DNA of 64,000 nt from Poritiphilus flavus (GTDB taxonomy: Bacteria > Bacteroidota > Bacteroidia > Flavobacteriales > Flavobacteriaceae): positions 18,128 through 82,127 of the forward strand of contig NZ_WXYO01000010.1 in assembly GCF_009901585.1 (NCBI RefSeq), in the 5' to 3' direction. Below the pieces are notes generated by a model that worked only from the letters and a program-made list of their open reading frames with translations, had not been told where the DNA came from and did not search any database. Shown here piece after piece: positions 7,326 through 16,234 of the stretch. The translations under genes and the position numbers were made by a program. Position 1 is the first letter of the stretch. Every line of letters starts with the position of its first letter.

Positions 7326-9944
7326 ATGACTTCCAAGGAAATTAGAACCCATTTTCTAGACTTTTTCAGGGATAAAAACCACAAAATCGTACCCTCAGCT
7401 CCTATGGTGATCAAGGACGATCCGACATTGATGTTTACCAATGCCGGTATGAACCAGTTCAAGGAGTTTTTTCTTGGGAGCAGCAGCTCTAAAAACCCCA
7501 GGGTAGCAGATACCCAAAAATGCCTTAGGGTAAGCGGAAAACACAATGATCTGGAAGAGGTTGGTAAAGATACCTATCACCATACGATGTTCGAAATGCT
7601 TGGGAATTGGAGTTTCGGTGATTACTTTAAAAAAGAAGCCATCCACTGGGCCTGGGAGTTTTTGACTAAAGTCTGTAAAATTGACCCGAATAACCTCTAT
7701 GTTTCCGTTTTTGAAGGTAGTGATGATGCGGACCAGCTTGAAATGGATAAGGAGGCATATGAGCTTTGGAAGGATATAGTTCCGGAAGACCGTATTATTA
7801 TGGGTGATAAGAAGGATAACTTCTGGGAAATGGGTGACCAGGGGCCATGCGGACCTTGTTCTGAGATCCATGTTGACATCCGATCCGCAGCAGAAAAGCA
7901 AAAGACCCCGGGGGCAGAACTGGTCAATAAGGACCATCCATTGGTGGTTGAGATATGGAACCTGGTGTTTATTCAATACAATCGCAGGGCCAATGGGCAG
8001 TTGGAGCCCTTACCTGAAAAGCATATAGACACCGGAATGGGCTTTGAAAGGCTCTGTATGGTCTTACAAGGGGTTCAGTCTAATTACGATACCGATATTT
8101 TTACCCCCCTTATTCGAGAGGTGGAGACGATCACCAATTCCGAATACGGTAAATCTGAAAAAACCGACATCGCCATTCGGGTAATAGCGGATCACATTCG
8201 TGCCGTGGCCTTTGCCATTGCAGACGGGCAGTTACCCAGTAATACAGGTGCGGGATACGTCATCAGAAGAATACTGAGAAGGGCAATTCGATACGGGTTT
8301 ACCTTTCTTGGGACCAATGAGCCCTTTATTTTTCTTTTGGTAAAAGTTCTGGCTGATATTATGGGTGAGGCATTCCCCGAGCTAAAGGAGCAAAAGACAC
8401 TTATTGAGAATGTTGTTCGGGAAGAGGAGCATTCATTTCTGAAAACCCTAGAACAAGGCCTGGTTTTGTTGGATACTGTGGTAAGTACTACCAAAGGCAA
8501 AACTGTAGACGGACAAAAGGCATTTGAATTATACGATACCTATGGCTTCCCGATAGACCTTACTGCCCTGATCCTGGAAGAGAAAGGCTTTCAATTGGAC
8601 GAAGAGGGATTCCAGAAGGCGATGCAGGCGCAGAAAGACCGGTCTAAGGCTGCATCAGAAGTTTCCAAGGAAGACTGGACCCATCTGGTGGAGGATGCCG
8701 AACAGGAATTTGTGGGGTATGACACCCTGGAGGCCGACGTAAAGCTGGTAAAATATCGAAAAATCAAGACCAAAAAGGACGGAGATCAGTACCAATTGGT
8801 TTTCAATCTTACACCATTTTATGCTGAGGGTGGCGGCCAGGTTGGTGACAAGGGATACCTGGAGGTACCTAATGGTGATGTGGTTTATATCCTTGACACA
8901 AGGAAAGAGAACAACGAGATCATACATTTTGCCAAAAACCTGCCCAAGCATCCGGGGGAGACCTTAAGGGCAGTGGTAGACAAAAGTCAAAGAATGCGCA
9001 CGGCCCGCAACCATACCGCCACACATCTGCTGCACCAGGCGCTGAGGGAAGTACTTGGAAACCACGTAGAACAGAAGGGATCCGCAGTGCATTCCAAGTA
9101 TCTCAGATTTGACTTTTCGCATTTTGCCAAGCTGACAACGGACGAATTACGGATGGTAGAGAATTTCGTAAATGCCCGTATAGATGAACAATTACCCTTG
9201 CAGGAAAATCGCGATGTTCCGATGAAGCAGGCCCGGGAAGAAGGTGCTATTGCGCTCTTCGGAGAAAAATATGGCGATTCTGTAAGAACCATCCGTTTTG
9301 GGCAATCCATAGAACTCTGCGGAGGGACCCATGTGTCTAACACCGCGGATATCTGGCATTTTAAGATCACCTCAGAGGGAGCGATCGCAGCCGGGATACG
9401 AAGAATAGAAGCCATTACTTCCGATACGGTAAAGGAGCTCTTCGCCAACAATGACAAGACCCTTGGCGGTATAAAAATGCTTTTTAAAGGGGCCAAAGAC
9501 CCTTTGAAGGCAGTAACCGATCTATTGGAGGAAAACAGCAAACTTAAAAAGGAGGTTGAGCAGTTGCAAAAAGCCAAGGCCAAGGGCCTGAAGTCAAGCC
9601 TTGAGCAAGAGCTCGAGAGCATTAAGGGCCTTCAATTTCTGGCGCGTGAAGTAGACCTGGATGCGGCAGGGATCAAAGATCTGTCTTTTGAGATGGGAGG
9701 AAAGCACGATAACCTTTTCCTGCTTCTGGCTTCAGAACGAAATGGCAAAGCCCTGTTATCCTGCTATATTTCAAAGAAAGTGGTAGCTGACAAAGGACTG
9801 AATGCGGGTGCCATTGTGCGCGAATTGGGGAAGCATATTCAGGGCGGAGGCGGTGGCCAGCCATTTTTTGCAACGGCGGGTGGAAAAAATCCTGCAGGCA
9901 TACCCAAAGCTTTGGAAAGCGCCAGGGACTTTATACCTGAATAA
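7326..9944 (+). CDS. alaS: Alanine--tRNA ligase
   Basis: Class II aminoacyl-tRNA synthetase that charges tRNA-Ala and hydrolyses mischarged Ser/Gly. The chosen ATG at 7326 gives 872 residues, close to the usual 875. A TTG four codons upstream would add residues with no family counterpart. The N-terminus [20 protein letters not shown] and motif 2 region are typical. The editing/zinc motifs are HTATHLLH near residue 563 and CGGTH near 662. A coiled coil and the C-terminal C-Ala domain with a GGGGG-rich loop close the protein. It is followed by a DUF6090 gene whose ATG overlaps the alaS stop in a TAATG junction. Confidence 0.98.
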   Translation: MTSKEIRTHFLDFFRDKNHKIVPSAPMVIKDDPTLMFTNAGMNQFKEFFLGSSSSKNPRVADTQKCLRVSGKHNDLEEVGKDTYHHTMFEMLGNWSFGDYFKKEAIHWAWEFLTKVCKIDPNNLYVSVFEGSDDADQLEMDKEAYELWKDIVPEDRIIMGDKKDNFWEMGDQGPCGPCSEIHVDIRSAAEKQKTPGAELVNKDHPLVVEIWNLVFIQYNRRANGQLEPLPEKHIDTGMGFERLCMVLQGVQSNYDTDIFTPLIREVETITNSEYGKSEKTDIAIRVIADHIRAVAFAIADGQLPSNTGAGYVIRRILRRAIRYGFTFLGTNEPFIFLLVKVLADIMGEAFPELKEQKTLIENVVREEEHSFLKTLEQGLVLLDTVVSTTKGKTVDGQKAFELYDTYGFPIDLTALILEEKGFQLDEEGFQKAMQAQKDRSKAASEVSKEDWTHLVEDAEQEFVGYDTLEADVKLVKYRKIKTKKDGDQYQLVFNLTPFYAEGGGQVGDKGYLEVPNGDVVYILDTRKENNEIIHFAKNLPKHPGETLRAVVDKSQRMRTARNHTATHLLHQALREVLGNHVEQKGSAVHSKYLRFDFSHFAKLTTDELRMVENFVNARIDEQLPLQENRDVPMKQAREEGAIALFGEKYGDSVRTIRFGQSIELCGGTHVSNTADIWHFKITSEGAIAAGIRRIEAITSDTVKELFANNDKTLGGIKMLFKGAKDPLKAVTDLLEENSKLKKEVEQLQKAKAKGLKSSLEQELESIKGLQFLAREVDLDAAGIKDLSFEMGGKHDNLFLLLASERNGKALLSCYISKKVVADKGLNAGAIVRELGKHIQGGGGGQPFFATAGGKNPAGIPKALESARDFIPE

Positions 9945-10600
9945 TGAGAAGATTTAATCTTGCAAAGCTCAACTGGAAGTACGTAATTGGGGAGGTACTC
10001 CTAATTTTTATAGGGATCAACCTGGCCATCTGGTTCAATAACTGGAATACGTCCAGGACGAGAAATGCGGATAAAGAGATCGCACTTCAGAAAATCGAGG
10101 AAGAAGTAAGCAACAACCTGGAAGAATTGGTGAATGCCAGGGAGGCGAACTACAGCGTAAAAGAAGCGATTGATGCCTATAGGAAAATGCAGGTTAGCGG
10201 TCTCGGAACGGTTGCTACATCTGAAGAAATCACCCAATTCCAAAAGGATTACCCGCGATTTTTCAGAGTGCAGGACTCCGTATTACACCAGGGGAAGAAA
10301 TATATTTACGACGGAGATACCTTTATTAACCTGGAGCTTATGGAACTTACCGAAATCGCCTGGGAAACTTCTAAGACAACAGGCATTACCGGAGCATTCG
10401 GATATGAATGCCTTTACCTTCTGGAAGGAATGTACAATGTGCAGAAACTGGTACAAAACGAGGTGACCAAGGCCGCCAATGCCCTTCAGGAAGGAGATAT
10501 AAAGCGACTGCTACGGGTTCTGGAGTTCATGGAGCAACTGGATGCGCAACTCGAAAGAGACTATAATTCCGTACTCGAGAATATTCGCAACTGCGACTAA
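9944..10600 (+). CDS. DUF6090 family single-pass membrane protein
   Basis: A 218-residue protein with an N-terminal membrane helix, IGEVLLIFIGINLAIWFNNW (about residues 15-34), followed by charged helices. This opening is the hallmark of the DUF6090 family, very common and often multicopy in Flavobacteriia, with no known function. The rest is predicted to be helical and periplasmic. The start overlaps the last base of the alaS stop codon, so the two are co-translated. The next gene (GSCFA) starts 16 bp after its stop. Confidence 0.85.
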   Translation: MRRFNLAKLNWKYVIGEVLLIFIGINLAIWFNNWNTSRTRNADKEIALQKIEEEVSNNLEELVNAREANYSVKEAIDAYRKMQVSGLGTVATSEEITQFQKDYPRFFRVQDSVLHQGKKYIYDGDTFINLELMELTEIAWETSKTTGITGAFGYECLYLLEGMYNVQKLVQNEVTKAANALQEGDIKRLLRVLEFMEQLDAQLERDYNSVLENIRNCD

Positions 10601-10616
10601 GTTTACAGGCATAGGG

Positions 10617-11576
10617 ATGGAACTGCAAACCCATTTAAAATTATCCAGGGCAGATCAGCAGATCACTTACGACAGCCATTTGCTGATGCTTGGATCCTGC
10701 TTTGCTGAACACATGGCAGACAAACTCTCCTATTACCAGTTTCGTACATTATCGAACCCGTTTGGAATACTATTTCATCCGCTGGCCATTGAAAACCTTT
10801 TGGGCAGGGCAGTGGAACAGCAGAATTTCTCTAAAGGGGATATTTTCTTCGCCAACGAGCGGTGGAAGTCTTTTGAAGCGCATTCCGACCTAAGTTCTTC
10901 CGATGCTGAAGGTCTGTTGAAAACGTTAAATCAGGCAGTTGATCAAACGCGTGAGCAGTTGCGAAACGCCAGCCATGTTATTATCACTTTAGGCACTTCC
11001 TGGATCTATGAGCTTAAAAAAACTCGGGATGCCGTAGCGAACTGCCACAAGGTTCCTCAAAAAGAGTTTGATAAACGGCTATTGGCTGTTGATGAAGTGC
11101 TTGAATCTCTTCACAACATGCTTAGGATGATACGGCAATTGAACAATAAGGCTGAGGTAGTTTTTACCGTATCCCCGGTTAGGCATTTGAAAGACGGCTT
11201 TATAGAAAATCAACGGAGTAAATCGCATTTGCTGACGGCCGTACATCAGTTGCTTGATGACCCAAGCCAGAAAAGGGTCTCGTATTTTCCCGCTTTTGAG
11301 ATCATGATGGACGAATTAAGAGACTACCGCTTTTACAAAGCGGATATGGTGCACCCAAATGAATTGGCTGTAAACTACATCTGGGAAAAGTTCGTGGAAT
11401 GCTGGATTGCCGATTCTGCCCAGCCGGTTATGGACAAGGTTGCAGCCGTGCAAAAGGGTCTTGATCACAAGCCTTTTAATACCAATTCGAAGGCTTACAA
11501 AGACTTCAGGAAATCGATCGAGGCAAAAATTTCGTATTTAAAGCAGGATTATCCTTTTATGCAATTTGATCAGTAA
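10617..11576 (+). CDS. GSCFA domain protein (SGNH-like fold)
   Basis: A 319-residue cytoplasmic protein of the GSCFA family, named after the motif seen here as MLGSCFAEHMADKL near residue 22. Other conserved blocks are FGILFHPLAIENLL, ITLGTSWIYE and DMVHPNELAVNYIWEKF, the last resembling the Asp-x-x-His catalytic block of SGNH hydrolases. The G-S-C-F block would take the place of the nucleophile block. The family is widespread in Bacteroidota and proteobacteria, and its substrate is not known. The ATG at 10617 fits the family N-terminus better than the in-frame upstream ATG at 10542, which lies inside the DUF6090 gene. Confidence 0.9.
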   Translation: MELQTHLKLSRADQQITYDSHLLMLGSCFAEHMADKLSYYQFRTLSNPFGILFHPLAIENLLGRAVEQQNFSKGDIFFANERWKSFEAHSDLSSSDAEGLLKTLNQAVDQTREQLRNASHVIITLGTSWIYELKKTRDAVANCHKVPQKEFDKRLLAVDEVLESLHNMLRMIRQLNNKAEVVFTVSPVRHLKDGFIENQRSKSHLLTAVHQLLDDPSQKRVSYFPAFEIMMDELRDYRFYKADMVHPNELAVNYIWEKFVECWIADSAQPVMDKVAAVQKGLDHKPFNTNSKAYKDFRKSIEAKISYLKQDYPFMQFDQ

Positions 11577-11643
11577 AGATTTCCGGCTTTACAAGCAATC
11601 CCCGGTTTTATCGTTTTAGATCTGAATGCTTTTAAACTGTTTT

Positions 11644-12258
11644 ATGAAAAAGGTACTCATTGGTATTGTGATCACCCTTGCTGCGGTCTTTGTAGTCCGC
11701 TCCTGTTCCAAAGACATGGAGGAGCGAGCCATTCTAAGGGAGAACAGCATGCTTATCCAGCAAGAGATCAGTAAGGTATCCAAACTGGTAGTTACAGAAG
11801 GACATTTCGCTGAAGTCTATAACTACAGGGATTCCCGGGAACTCTTCGGATCCCTCCTCAAGGCAGATAAAAAGGCCTTGGTGGTTGTGAACGCGGAGGC
11901 TACCATCTCTTTTGACCTGGCTAAGATTGAATTTGAGGTGGATGAGGCCAACAAAACCCTTCACATCCTGAAGCTACCGGAACCGGAGATCAAAGTGCAT
12001 CCGGATTTTGAATATTACGATGTTAGTGCGGATTATTTTAACCCCTTCGATGCTGAAGACTACAACGCCATCAAGAACACTGTAAACGCCTCACTTTTGA
12101 AAAAGGTGAAGGCCTCTTCCATGTTGTCTAACGCCCAAAACCGCTTTCTCAGTGAATTGTCAAGGTTCTATGTGTTGACCAATACCATGGGCTGGACCTT
12201 GAGCTATCAGGGTAAGGTTGTGGACCGAAACGTTCCGGAATTCTTTCTGATGGACTAG
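11644..12258 (+). CDS. DUF4230 domain protein, membrane-anchored
   Basis: A 204-residue protein with an N-terminal membrane helix or signal (KKVLIGIVITLAAVFVVRSC) and a beta-rich DUF4230 domain: KLVVTEGHFAEVYNY, ALVVVNAEATISFDLAKI and EIKVHPDFEYYDVSADYFN. The family is found in many Gram-positive and Bacteroidota genomes, and its function is unknown. The ATG at 11644 starts directly at the helix; an in-frame ATG 18 bp upstream is possible but less likely. The gene lies 67 bp after GSCFA, probably in the same transcript. Confidence 0.85.
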   Translation: MKKVLIGIVITLAAVFVVRSCSKDMEERAILRENSMLIQQEISKVSKLVVTEGHFAEVYNYRDSRELFGSLLKADKKALVVVNAEATISFDLAKIEFEVDEANKTLHILKLPEPEIKVHPDFEYYDVSADYFNPFDAEDYNAIKNTVNASLLKKVKASSMLSNAQNRFLSELSRFYVLTNTMGWTLSYQGKVVDRNVPEFFLMD

Positions 12259-12324
12259 TACCAGCTTTTTCCGAAATCATCCCTGCAATTCAGAAATAGT
12301 CCTTATATTCTGAAAAACAGCATT

Positions 12325-12963
12325 ATGGAACAAAGCAATGTAAGGGGAAGAAGAAATTTTATCAAGGTATCGGGGACTTTAGGTGCCGGGCTTTTACTAC
12401 CCGCCATGGGTTTTGCAGGGGAAAATTCGCTTGAATTATCCGATAATATTCATGAATTCGGAAAACGGGAAGGCTATTCGGATCAGATCAGTATTCTGGT
12501 TTCAATGATGGACTGGATGAGGGCTACCGTGCTTCGTTCGGTAAATAGCCTTTCTCAGAAGGATCTGGATTTTCTTCTCGATGAGGAATCCAATTCCATT
12601 GGAGCTATGTTACTGCACCTTGCGGCTACTGAGCGCTATTATCAGATCCATACATTTGACGAACGCGATTGGGGTGATTTTGATAAAAAGGACATAGAGC
12701 GATGGGATATGGCCATGAACCTGGGAGCGCAAGCGCGCAAAAAGATAAAGGGGCATCCTTTAAGCTATTATCAGGACCAACTGGCAGAGGTCCGCGAAGC
12801 CAGTCTTGTAAAACTAAGATCTCTTGATGATAGCTGGTTAATGAAGTCTACCAAATTCTTTGCAGGAAAGCCAACGAATAATTACTGTAAGTGGTTCCAT
12901 GTTGTAGAGCACGAATCCAATCACAACGGCCAGATCAAATACATCAAAAGCAGGATTAGCTAA
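12325..12963 (+). CDS. DinB-like protein with twin-arginine signal
   Basis: A 212-residue protein. The N-terminus carries RRNFIKVSG followed by a hydrophobic stretch, a twin-arginine (Tat) export signal with cleavage probably near AGFA. The mature part is a DinB-type four-helix bundle with histidines placed as in the metal site (H98 in LLHLAATE, and HVVEHESNHNGQI near the C-terminus). DinB superfamily members bind a divalent metal and some are thiol-dependent transferases. Export by Tat fits folding around a metal in the cytoplasm. No substrate can be assigned. The gene is convergent with the hydroxylase gene (39 bp gap). Confidence 0.85.
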   Translation: MEQSNVRGRRNFIKVSGTLGAGLLLPAMGFAGENSLELSDNIHEFGKREGYSDQISILVSMMDWMRATVLRSVNSLSQKDLDFLLDEESNSIGAMLLHLAATERYYQIHTFDERDWGDFDKKDIERWDMAMNLGAQARKKIKGHPLSYYQDQLAEVREASLVKLRSLDDSWLMKSTKFFAGKPTNNYCKWFHVVEHESNHNGQIKYIKSRIS

Positions 12964-13002
12964 GTCTTAGCTTTATTTAAAAAGGTACCGGTACGGGAGA
13001 AT

Positions 13003-14763
13003 TTAAGATTCCCTGGCAGTCAGGGAGACATTCACCAGGTTTAGCCCATCGTCTATCAAATGCCCCACATTCGGATTGTTTTGTTTAACGGTTTCCAGAT
13101 GTTCTTCAATCTCCGAGGCAAATTCCGCGTCGTTGTTATTTTTGGCCAACTCGTAAAGTTCCACAGGTAGCAGCCAGTCATCCGGATAGTTTTCCCGCAC
13201 TTCCTTGAAGACTTTGTTCCTTGAGATGGTCCTGTTGGCACCTTCCCTAAAGTCCCTGATCTGCTGGTAATACTGTTCCAGTTTTTTATCGGAATCCGTT
13301 AGTTTTGGTTTGATAGTGGTACTGGAGATCTCATGGGTAATCAGGTCAAAACTACTGAGGTCTGCGGGTCCGTTAAAGGCCGATGCGATTTTTTCTCCTA
13401 CCGCCATATTATAAAGCCCTTGTTCCGGAGAAAACAAGACTTTATTCCCGTGGGTAACGGTACAGTCCGTAAAGGTGATCAGGATGATCTCACCCCGTAA
13501 ATTACGGGTACCGGTAATGATCTTGCCGGTTACAGTGATATCTCCTTCAAATTCCAGCGTTTTGGTCTCTCCTTCAAAAATATTGTAGGCCTTCAGGTCT
13601 TTAGGACTCATGTCTTCTATGGCAATATTGATGCCCTTGAGCTTTCCGATAGGGGAGCCGAATCCATCCGCATGGTGTTGCCTACTGTGCCCTACCAGTT
13701 CCTTTTCGCGATAAGAGAGTGCTGTTTCACCTGAAGTACGCAAGTAAACCGCTTTTCCTTCATGCTCTACGACCTCAGAGAACTTACCGGAAATCTGAAG
13801 CCCTGTGCTCAATTCCACAGTACCCAACTCCCTGGATGCTATAAGTTTTTTTAGGCCGCTAAGTCCGCCTTTCCGAAGTCCCATCGTATTGGCGAATTCC
13901 TCTAATACTTCACTCAGATAGGCAAAATCAGGGGTTACAAATAGCTGAGGTTGAGGTTTTGTGATGTCGAAAGAGGTATGTGCCGCCTCTATGGAATAGG
14001 GGATCTTCCGCACTTCATCCGTCATACACCAGGCGCTTTCACCTATGGAAGACAGTAGTCCGGCCCCATAGATCTTAGGCGCTTCCAGGCTGCCGATCAA
14101 CCCGTATTCTACCGTCCACCAATGCAGGTTCCGGATAAGCGCCATTTCGCTGGGCTCACCCATATTTTGCTGAAGTTCCTCTATATGAGCTTCGGCGGCT
14201 TTTATTTCCGCTTCAGGAGTTCCGTGAGCCTCTTTAATGATAGACAAATGCCTTACGGCTTCATAAAGTTCGTAATCCTTTGCACTGGAAATGGCCTTAC
14301 AGCCAATCTCCCCAAATCTTCTGAGATATTCAGCGTATTCCGGATTGGCGATGATGGGCGCGTGCCCTGCGCCTTCGTGGATGATATCCGGTGCCGGGGT
14401 ATATTCTATATGTTCCAACTGTCTTATGTCCGAGGCGATCACCAACACATTATAGGCCTGAAATTCCATAAAAGCTGACGGTGGAATAAACCCGTCGACC
14501 GCCACTGCGGCCCAGCCGATCTCCTTAAGGATCCGGTTCATTCCATACATATTGGGAATTCGGTCCAGGGAAATGCCTGTTTTAGCGAGTCCTTCCACGT
14601 AAGAAGTATGGGCTACCTTGCTCAGGTAATCCACATTCTTTCGCATTACATAACGCCAAACAGCCTGATTCACGGCGGAGTAATCCTCGTAATTCTGAGG
14701 CTTGATGTATTGCCTTAAATGCTCGGGAAGCTTGTCTAAGATGGGGTTGCTTTCGTAAGACAT
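13003..14763 (-). CDS. Aromatic amino acid hydroxylase, long form
   Basis: A 586-residue biopterin-dependent hydroxylase. The N-terminal half (about residues 20-290) is the catalytic domain with the iron facial triad visible: H129 and H134 in IIHEGAGHAPI, and E219 in WWTVEYGLIG. Most bacterial phenylalanine 4-hydroxylases stop near 260-300 residues. Here about 290 further residues follow: a beta-rich region (about 310-470) and a helical tail. The long form recurs in Bacteroidota, and the role of the extension is unknown. The reaction is most likely phenylalanine to tyrosine, but substrate preference cannot be read from the sequence. A single gene on its own strand, it has no pterin-recycling dehydratase nearby. 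Confidence 0.92.
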   Translation of the reverse strand: MSYESNPILDKLPEHLRQYIKPQNYEDYSAVNQAVWRYVMRKNVDYLSKVAHTSYVEGLAKTGISLDRIPNMYGMNRILKEIGWAAVAVDGFIPPSAFMEFQAYNVLVIASDIRQLEHIEYTPAPDIIHEGAGHAPIIANPEYAEYLRRFGEIGCKAISSAKDYELYEAVRHLSIIKEAHGTPEAEIKAAEAHIEELQQNMGEPSEMALIRNLHWWTVEYGLIGSLEAPKIYGAGLLSSIGESAWCMTDEVRKIPYSIEAAHTSFDITKPQPQLFVTPDFAYLSEVLEEFANTMGLRKGGLSGLKKLIASRELGTVELSTGLQISGKFSEVVEHEGKAVYLRTSGETALSYREKELVGHSRQHHADGFGSPIGKLKGINIAIEDMSPKDLKAYNIFEGETKTLEFEGDITVTGKIITGTRNLRGEIILITFTDCTVTHGNKVLFSPEQGLYNMAVGEKIASAFNGPADLSSFDLITHEISSTTIKPKLTDSDKKLEQYYQQIRDFREGANRTISRNKVFKEVRENYPDDWLLPVELYELAKNNNDAEFASEIEEHLETVKQNNPNVGHLIDDGLNLVNVSLTARES

Positions 14764-14874
14764 AGTTTAACTCAATTTTGTGCTCTAAAGATACGAAATT
14801 CGGGGCGGATCAGCCTGAATAAGTATGTGTTTGAAGATGGATTCAGCAGCAGGCTTGCCTTCGAGTAAAGAGAC

Positions 14875-14907
14875 AAAAAAGGCCCTGATCTAAAGAAACA
14901 GGGCCTT
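14875..14907 (-). terminator. Rho-independent terminator of the DUF4136 gene
   Basis: Perfect 9-bp stem (AAGGCCCTG at 14879-14887, CAGGGCCTT at 14899-14907) with an 11-nt loop, followed on the minus strand by a run of six T. It begins 9 bp after the DUF4136 stop codon. Confidence 0.88.
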
Positions 14908-14915
14908 GTATATTA

Positions 14916-15476
14916 TTAGTTAGATGCGATAGCGTCTGGCGGGTACTCGTCCAGGATCTGAGATACGAATTTCCGTATGCGCTTTTCTTTTCTATCGATA
15001 TTTCCGGTATTGCTAAGGGTTCCGACGCCGCGGCCCTGCCATACCAATTCTTTGGTGCGAGTGTCAATGACATCTATGTACAATGAACCTTCGGTGCTGG
15101 TGGTGACATTACTGCCTCCCCATCCGGGTCCACCCCAGAGCCAAGGGTTCCAGCCCCAGCCCCAGCCCCAACCCCAGTTGTTGTTGTAGACGTTGACGCG
15201 CTCTCGCTCCTTAGTAAAAATACTGATAAGAATATCCGGCTGCCGTGACTTCACAAACCCACGTGAGCCCAATTCAGATTCTATGGCCTTTAAGATACGT
15301 TTCTTGTCCAGGTCAGAGACTTGTGCCTTGTCTATACCTGTTTTATAGAAAGCGTAACTTTTGTAAGTGCCAAAGTCTGCTTCCCGGTCGTAATCCGCTA
15401 AAACACGTACCGAAGAACAGGAACTCATGAATAGAATAATAAGGGCCGGAAGAGCTAAGAGCTTAAATTTTTTCAT
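14916..15476 (-). CDS. DUF4136 domain lipoprotein
   Basis: A 186-residue protein with a lipoprotein signal ending SSCSS (lipid-modified Cys near residue 20). A DUF4136 domain follows: VRVLADYDREADFGTYKSYA, then KKRILKAIESELGSRGF, PDILISIFTK, and the late block GSLYIDVIDTRTKELVWQG. A Trp/Gly-rich insert (about residues 103-123) replaces the usual short linker. The fold resembles a periplasmic adaptor, and the function is unknown. A clear terminator follows; upstream lie 75 bp and then the small DUF5522 gene on the same strand. Confidence 0.88.
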   Translation of the reverse strand: MKKFKLLALPALIILFMSSCSSVRVLADYDREADFGTYKSYAFYKTGIDKAQVSDLDKKRILKAIESELGSRGFVKSRQPDILISIFTKERERVNVYNNNWGWGWGWGWNPWLWGGPGWGGSNVTTSTEGSLYIDVIDTRTKELVWQGRGVGTLSNTGNIDRKEKRIRKFVSQILDEYPPDAIASN

Positions 15477-15551
15477 ATCGCAATTTTTTGGGTTTATTTA
15501 CAACTTGTTTTACATAGAGGGTATCAAATATCATGCCGAATACCATGATTT

Positions 15552-15710
15552 TTATAGGGAGTCCCTCTTTTTATCATAGCCGTAAGGACAGTGCCTACAA
15601 CCACTTTCGCAGCAGTAACCTCTTTTCAGATGGTATTGCGCTGTAAAAACCCGATAGCCTTCTTTGGAAAGGTAGAAGTCACCCTCCTCTACCGGCAGAA
15701 TCTTCTTCAT
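15552..15710 (-). CDS. DUF5522 small cysteine-rich protein (52 residues)
   Basis: A short gene that length cut-offs miss. It encodes 52 residues with a tightly packed motif GYCCESGCRHCPYGY (Cys33, Cys34, Cys38, Cys41), the signature of DUF5522, a family of 50-70 residues found across Bacteroidota. The cysteine spacing suggests a metal or iron-sulfur site, but the function is unknown. The stretch KEGYRVFTAQYHLKRGYCC matches the usual sequence before the motif. The plus-strand ORF over the same bases has no recognisable features and is rejected. Confidence 0.85.
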   Translation of the reverse strand: MKKILPVEEGDFYLSKEGYRVFTAQYHLKRGYCCESGCRHCPYGYDKKRDSL

Positions 15711-15857
15711 AAATATAAAAATACGGCTTTATTGTTAATAATCAGGCAGGCAAACCGTCAGAATACCGGCTTTAACGTTATAATTGGCATTATAAGGTAT
15801 TTCTGATTTTGTTCGTAATAAACTGCTGTTGATAACAATTTGAGGGGAATTAACAAT

Positions 15858-15865
15858 TATCTTTG
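15858..15865 (+). promoter_or_regulatory. Putative -7 element upstream of the HExxH-deaminase operon
   Basis: TATCTTTG matches the Bacteroidota -7 consensus TAnnTTTG and ends 24 bp before the ATG at 15890. Candidate TTG boxes at 15829 and 15840 give spacers of 26 and 15 nt, outside the usual 17-23, so the -33 box is uncertain. Confidence 0.35.
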
Positions 15866-15889
15866 TAGAACAGCGTTAGAGAATAGCGT

Positions 15890-16213
15890 ATGATATTAGT
15901 TATCAAACATTTCTTCTATAAAAACTACGTAGGTCTTTCTATATGGCCTTTTATTATTCTTAAAAACATTCATTTAAAGGAAGACGCGGTACTCATCAAC
16001 CATGAGCGCATCCATTTGAGACAGCAACTGGAAATGCTTATTCTACCCTTTTACATCTTTTACATTTTGGAATGGCTGATACGTTCTGCAATCTATTTGG
16101 ATAGCTATAAGGCCTATCAGAATATCAGCTTTGAAAGGGAAGCCTACCACAACGAGAAACAATTGGACTACATCGAAAGGCGAAGACCTTTCAGTTTTCT
16201 TAAATACCTTTGA
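15890..16213 (+). CDS. Small membrane protein with an HExxH motif
   Basis: A 107-residue protein conserved, as far as I recall, next to deaminase genes in Bacteroidota. Residues 36-46 read INHERIHLRQQ, a perfect HExxH zinc-binding motif (H38, E39, H42). A hydrophobic helix (about 48-68) and FEREAY (E82 or E84), which could supply a third ligand, come after it. The order HExxH, membrane helix, Glu resembles a minimal M48/M56-type membrane peptidase. Activity is not proven, and the protein is much smaller than those families. It lies 21 bp upstream of the deaminase gene and is probably co-transcribed with it. Confidence 0.75.
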   Translation: MILVIKHFFYKNYVGLSIWPFIILKNIHLKEDAVLINHERIHLRQQLEMLILPFYIFYILEWLIRSAIYLDSYKAYQNISFEREAYHNEKQLDYIERRRPFSFLKYL

Positions 16214-16234
16214 GCCATAATTGATATTCAATCA

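Noticed and set aside
12984..12993. GTACCGGTAC palindrome between convergent genes as a terminator
   Set aside because: The arms are only 5 bp with no loop and no T tract; it is too weak to call.
15591..15806. 71-codon plus-strand ORF
   Set aside because: It is antisense to the DUF5522 gene, which has a clear conserved motif on the other strand.
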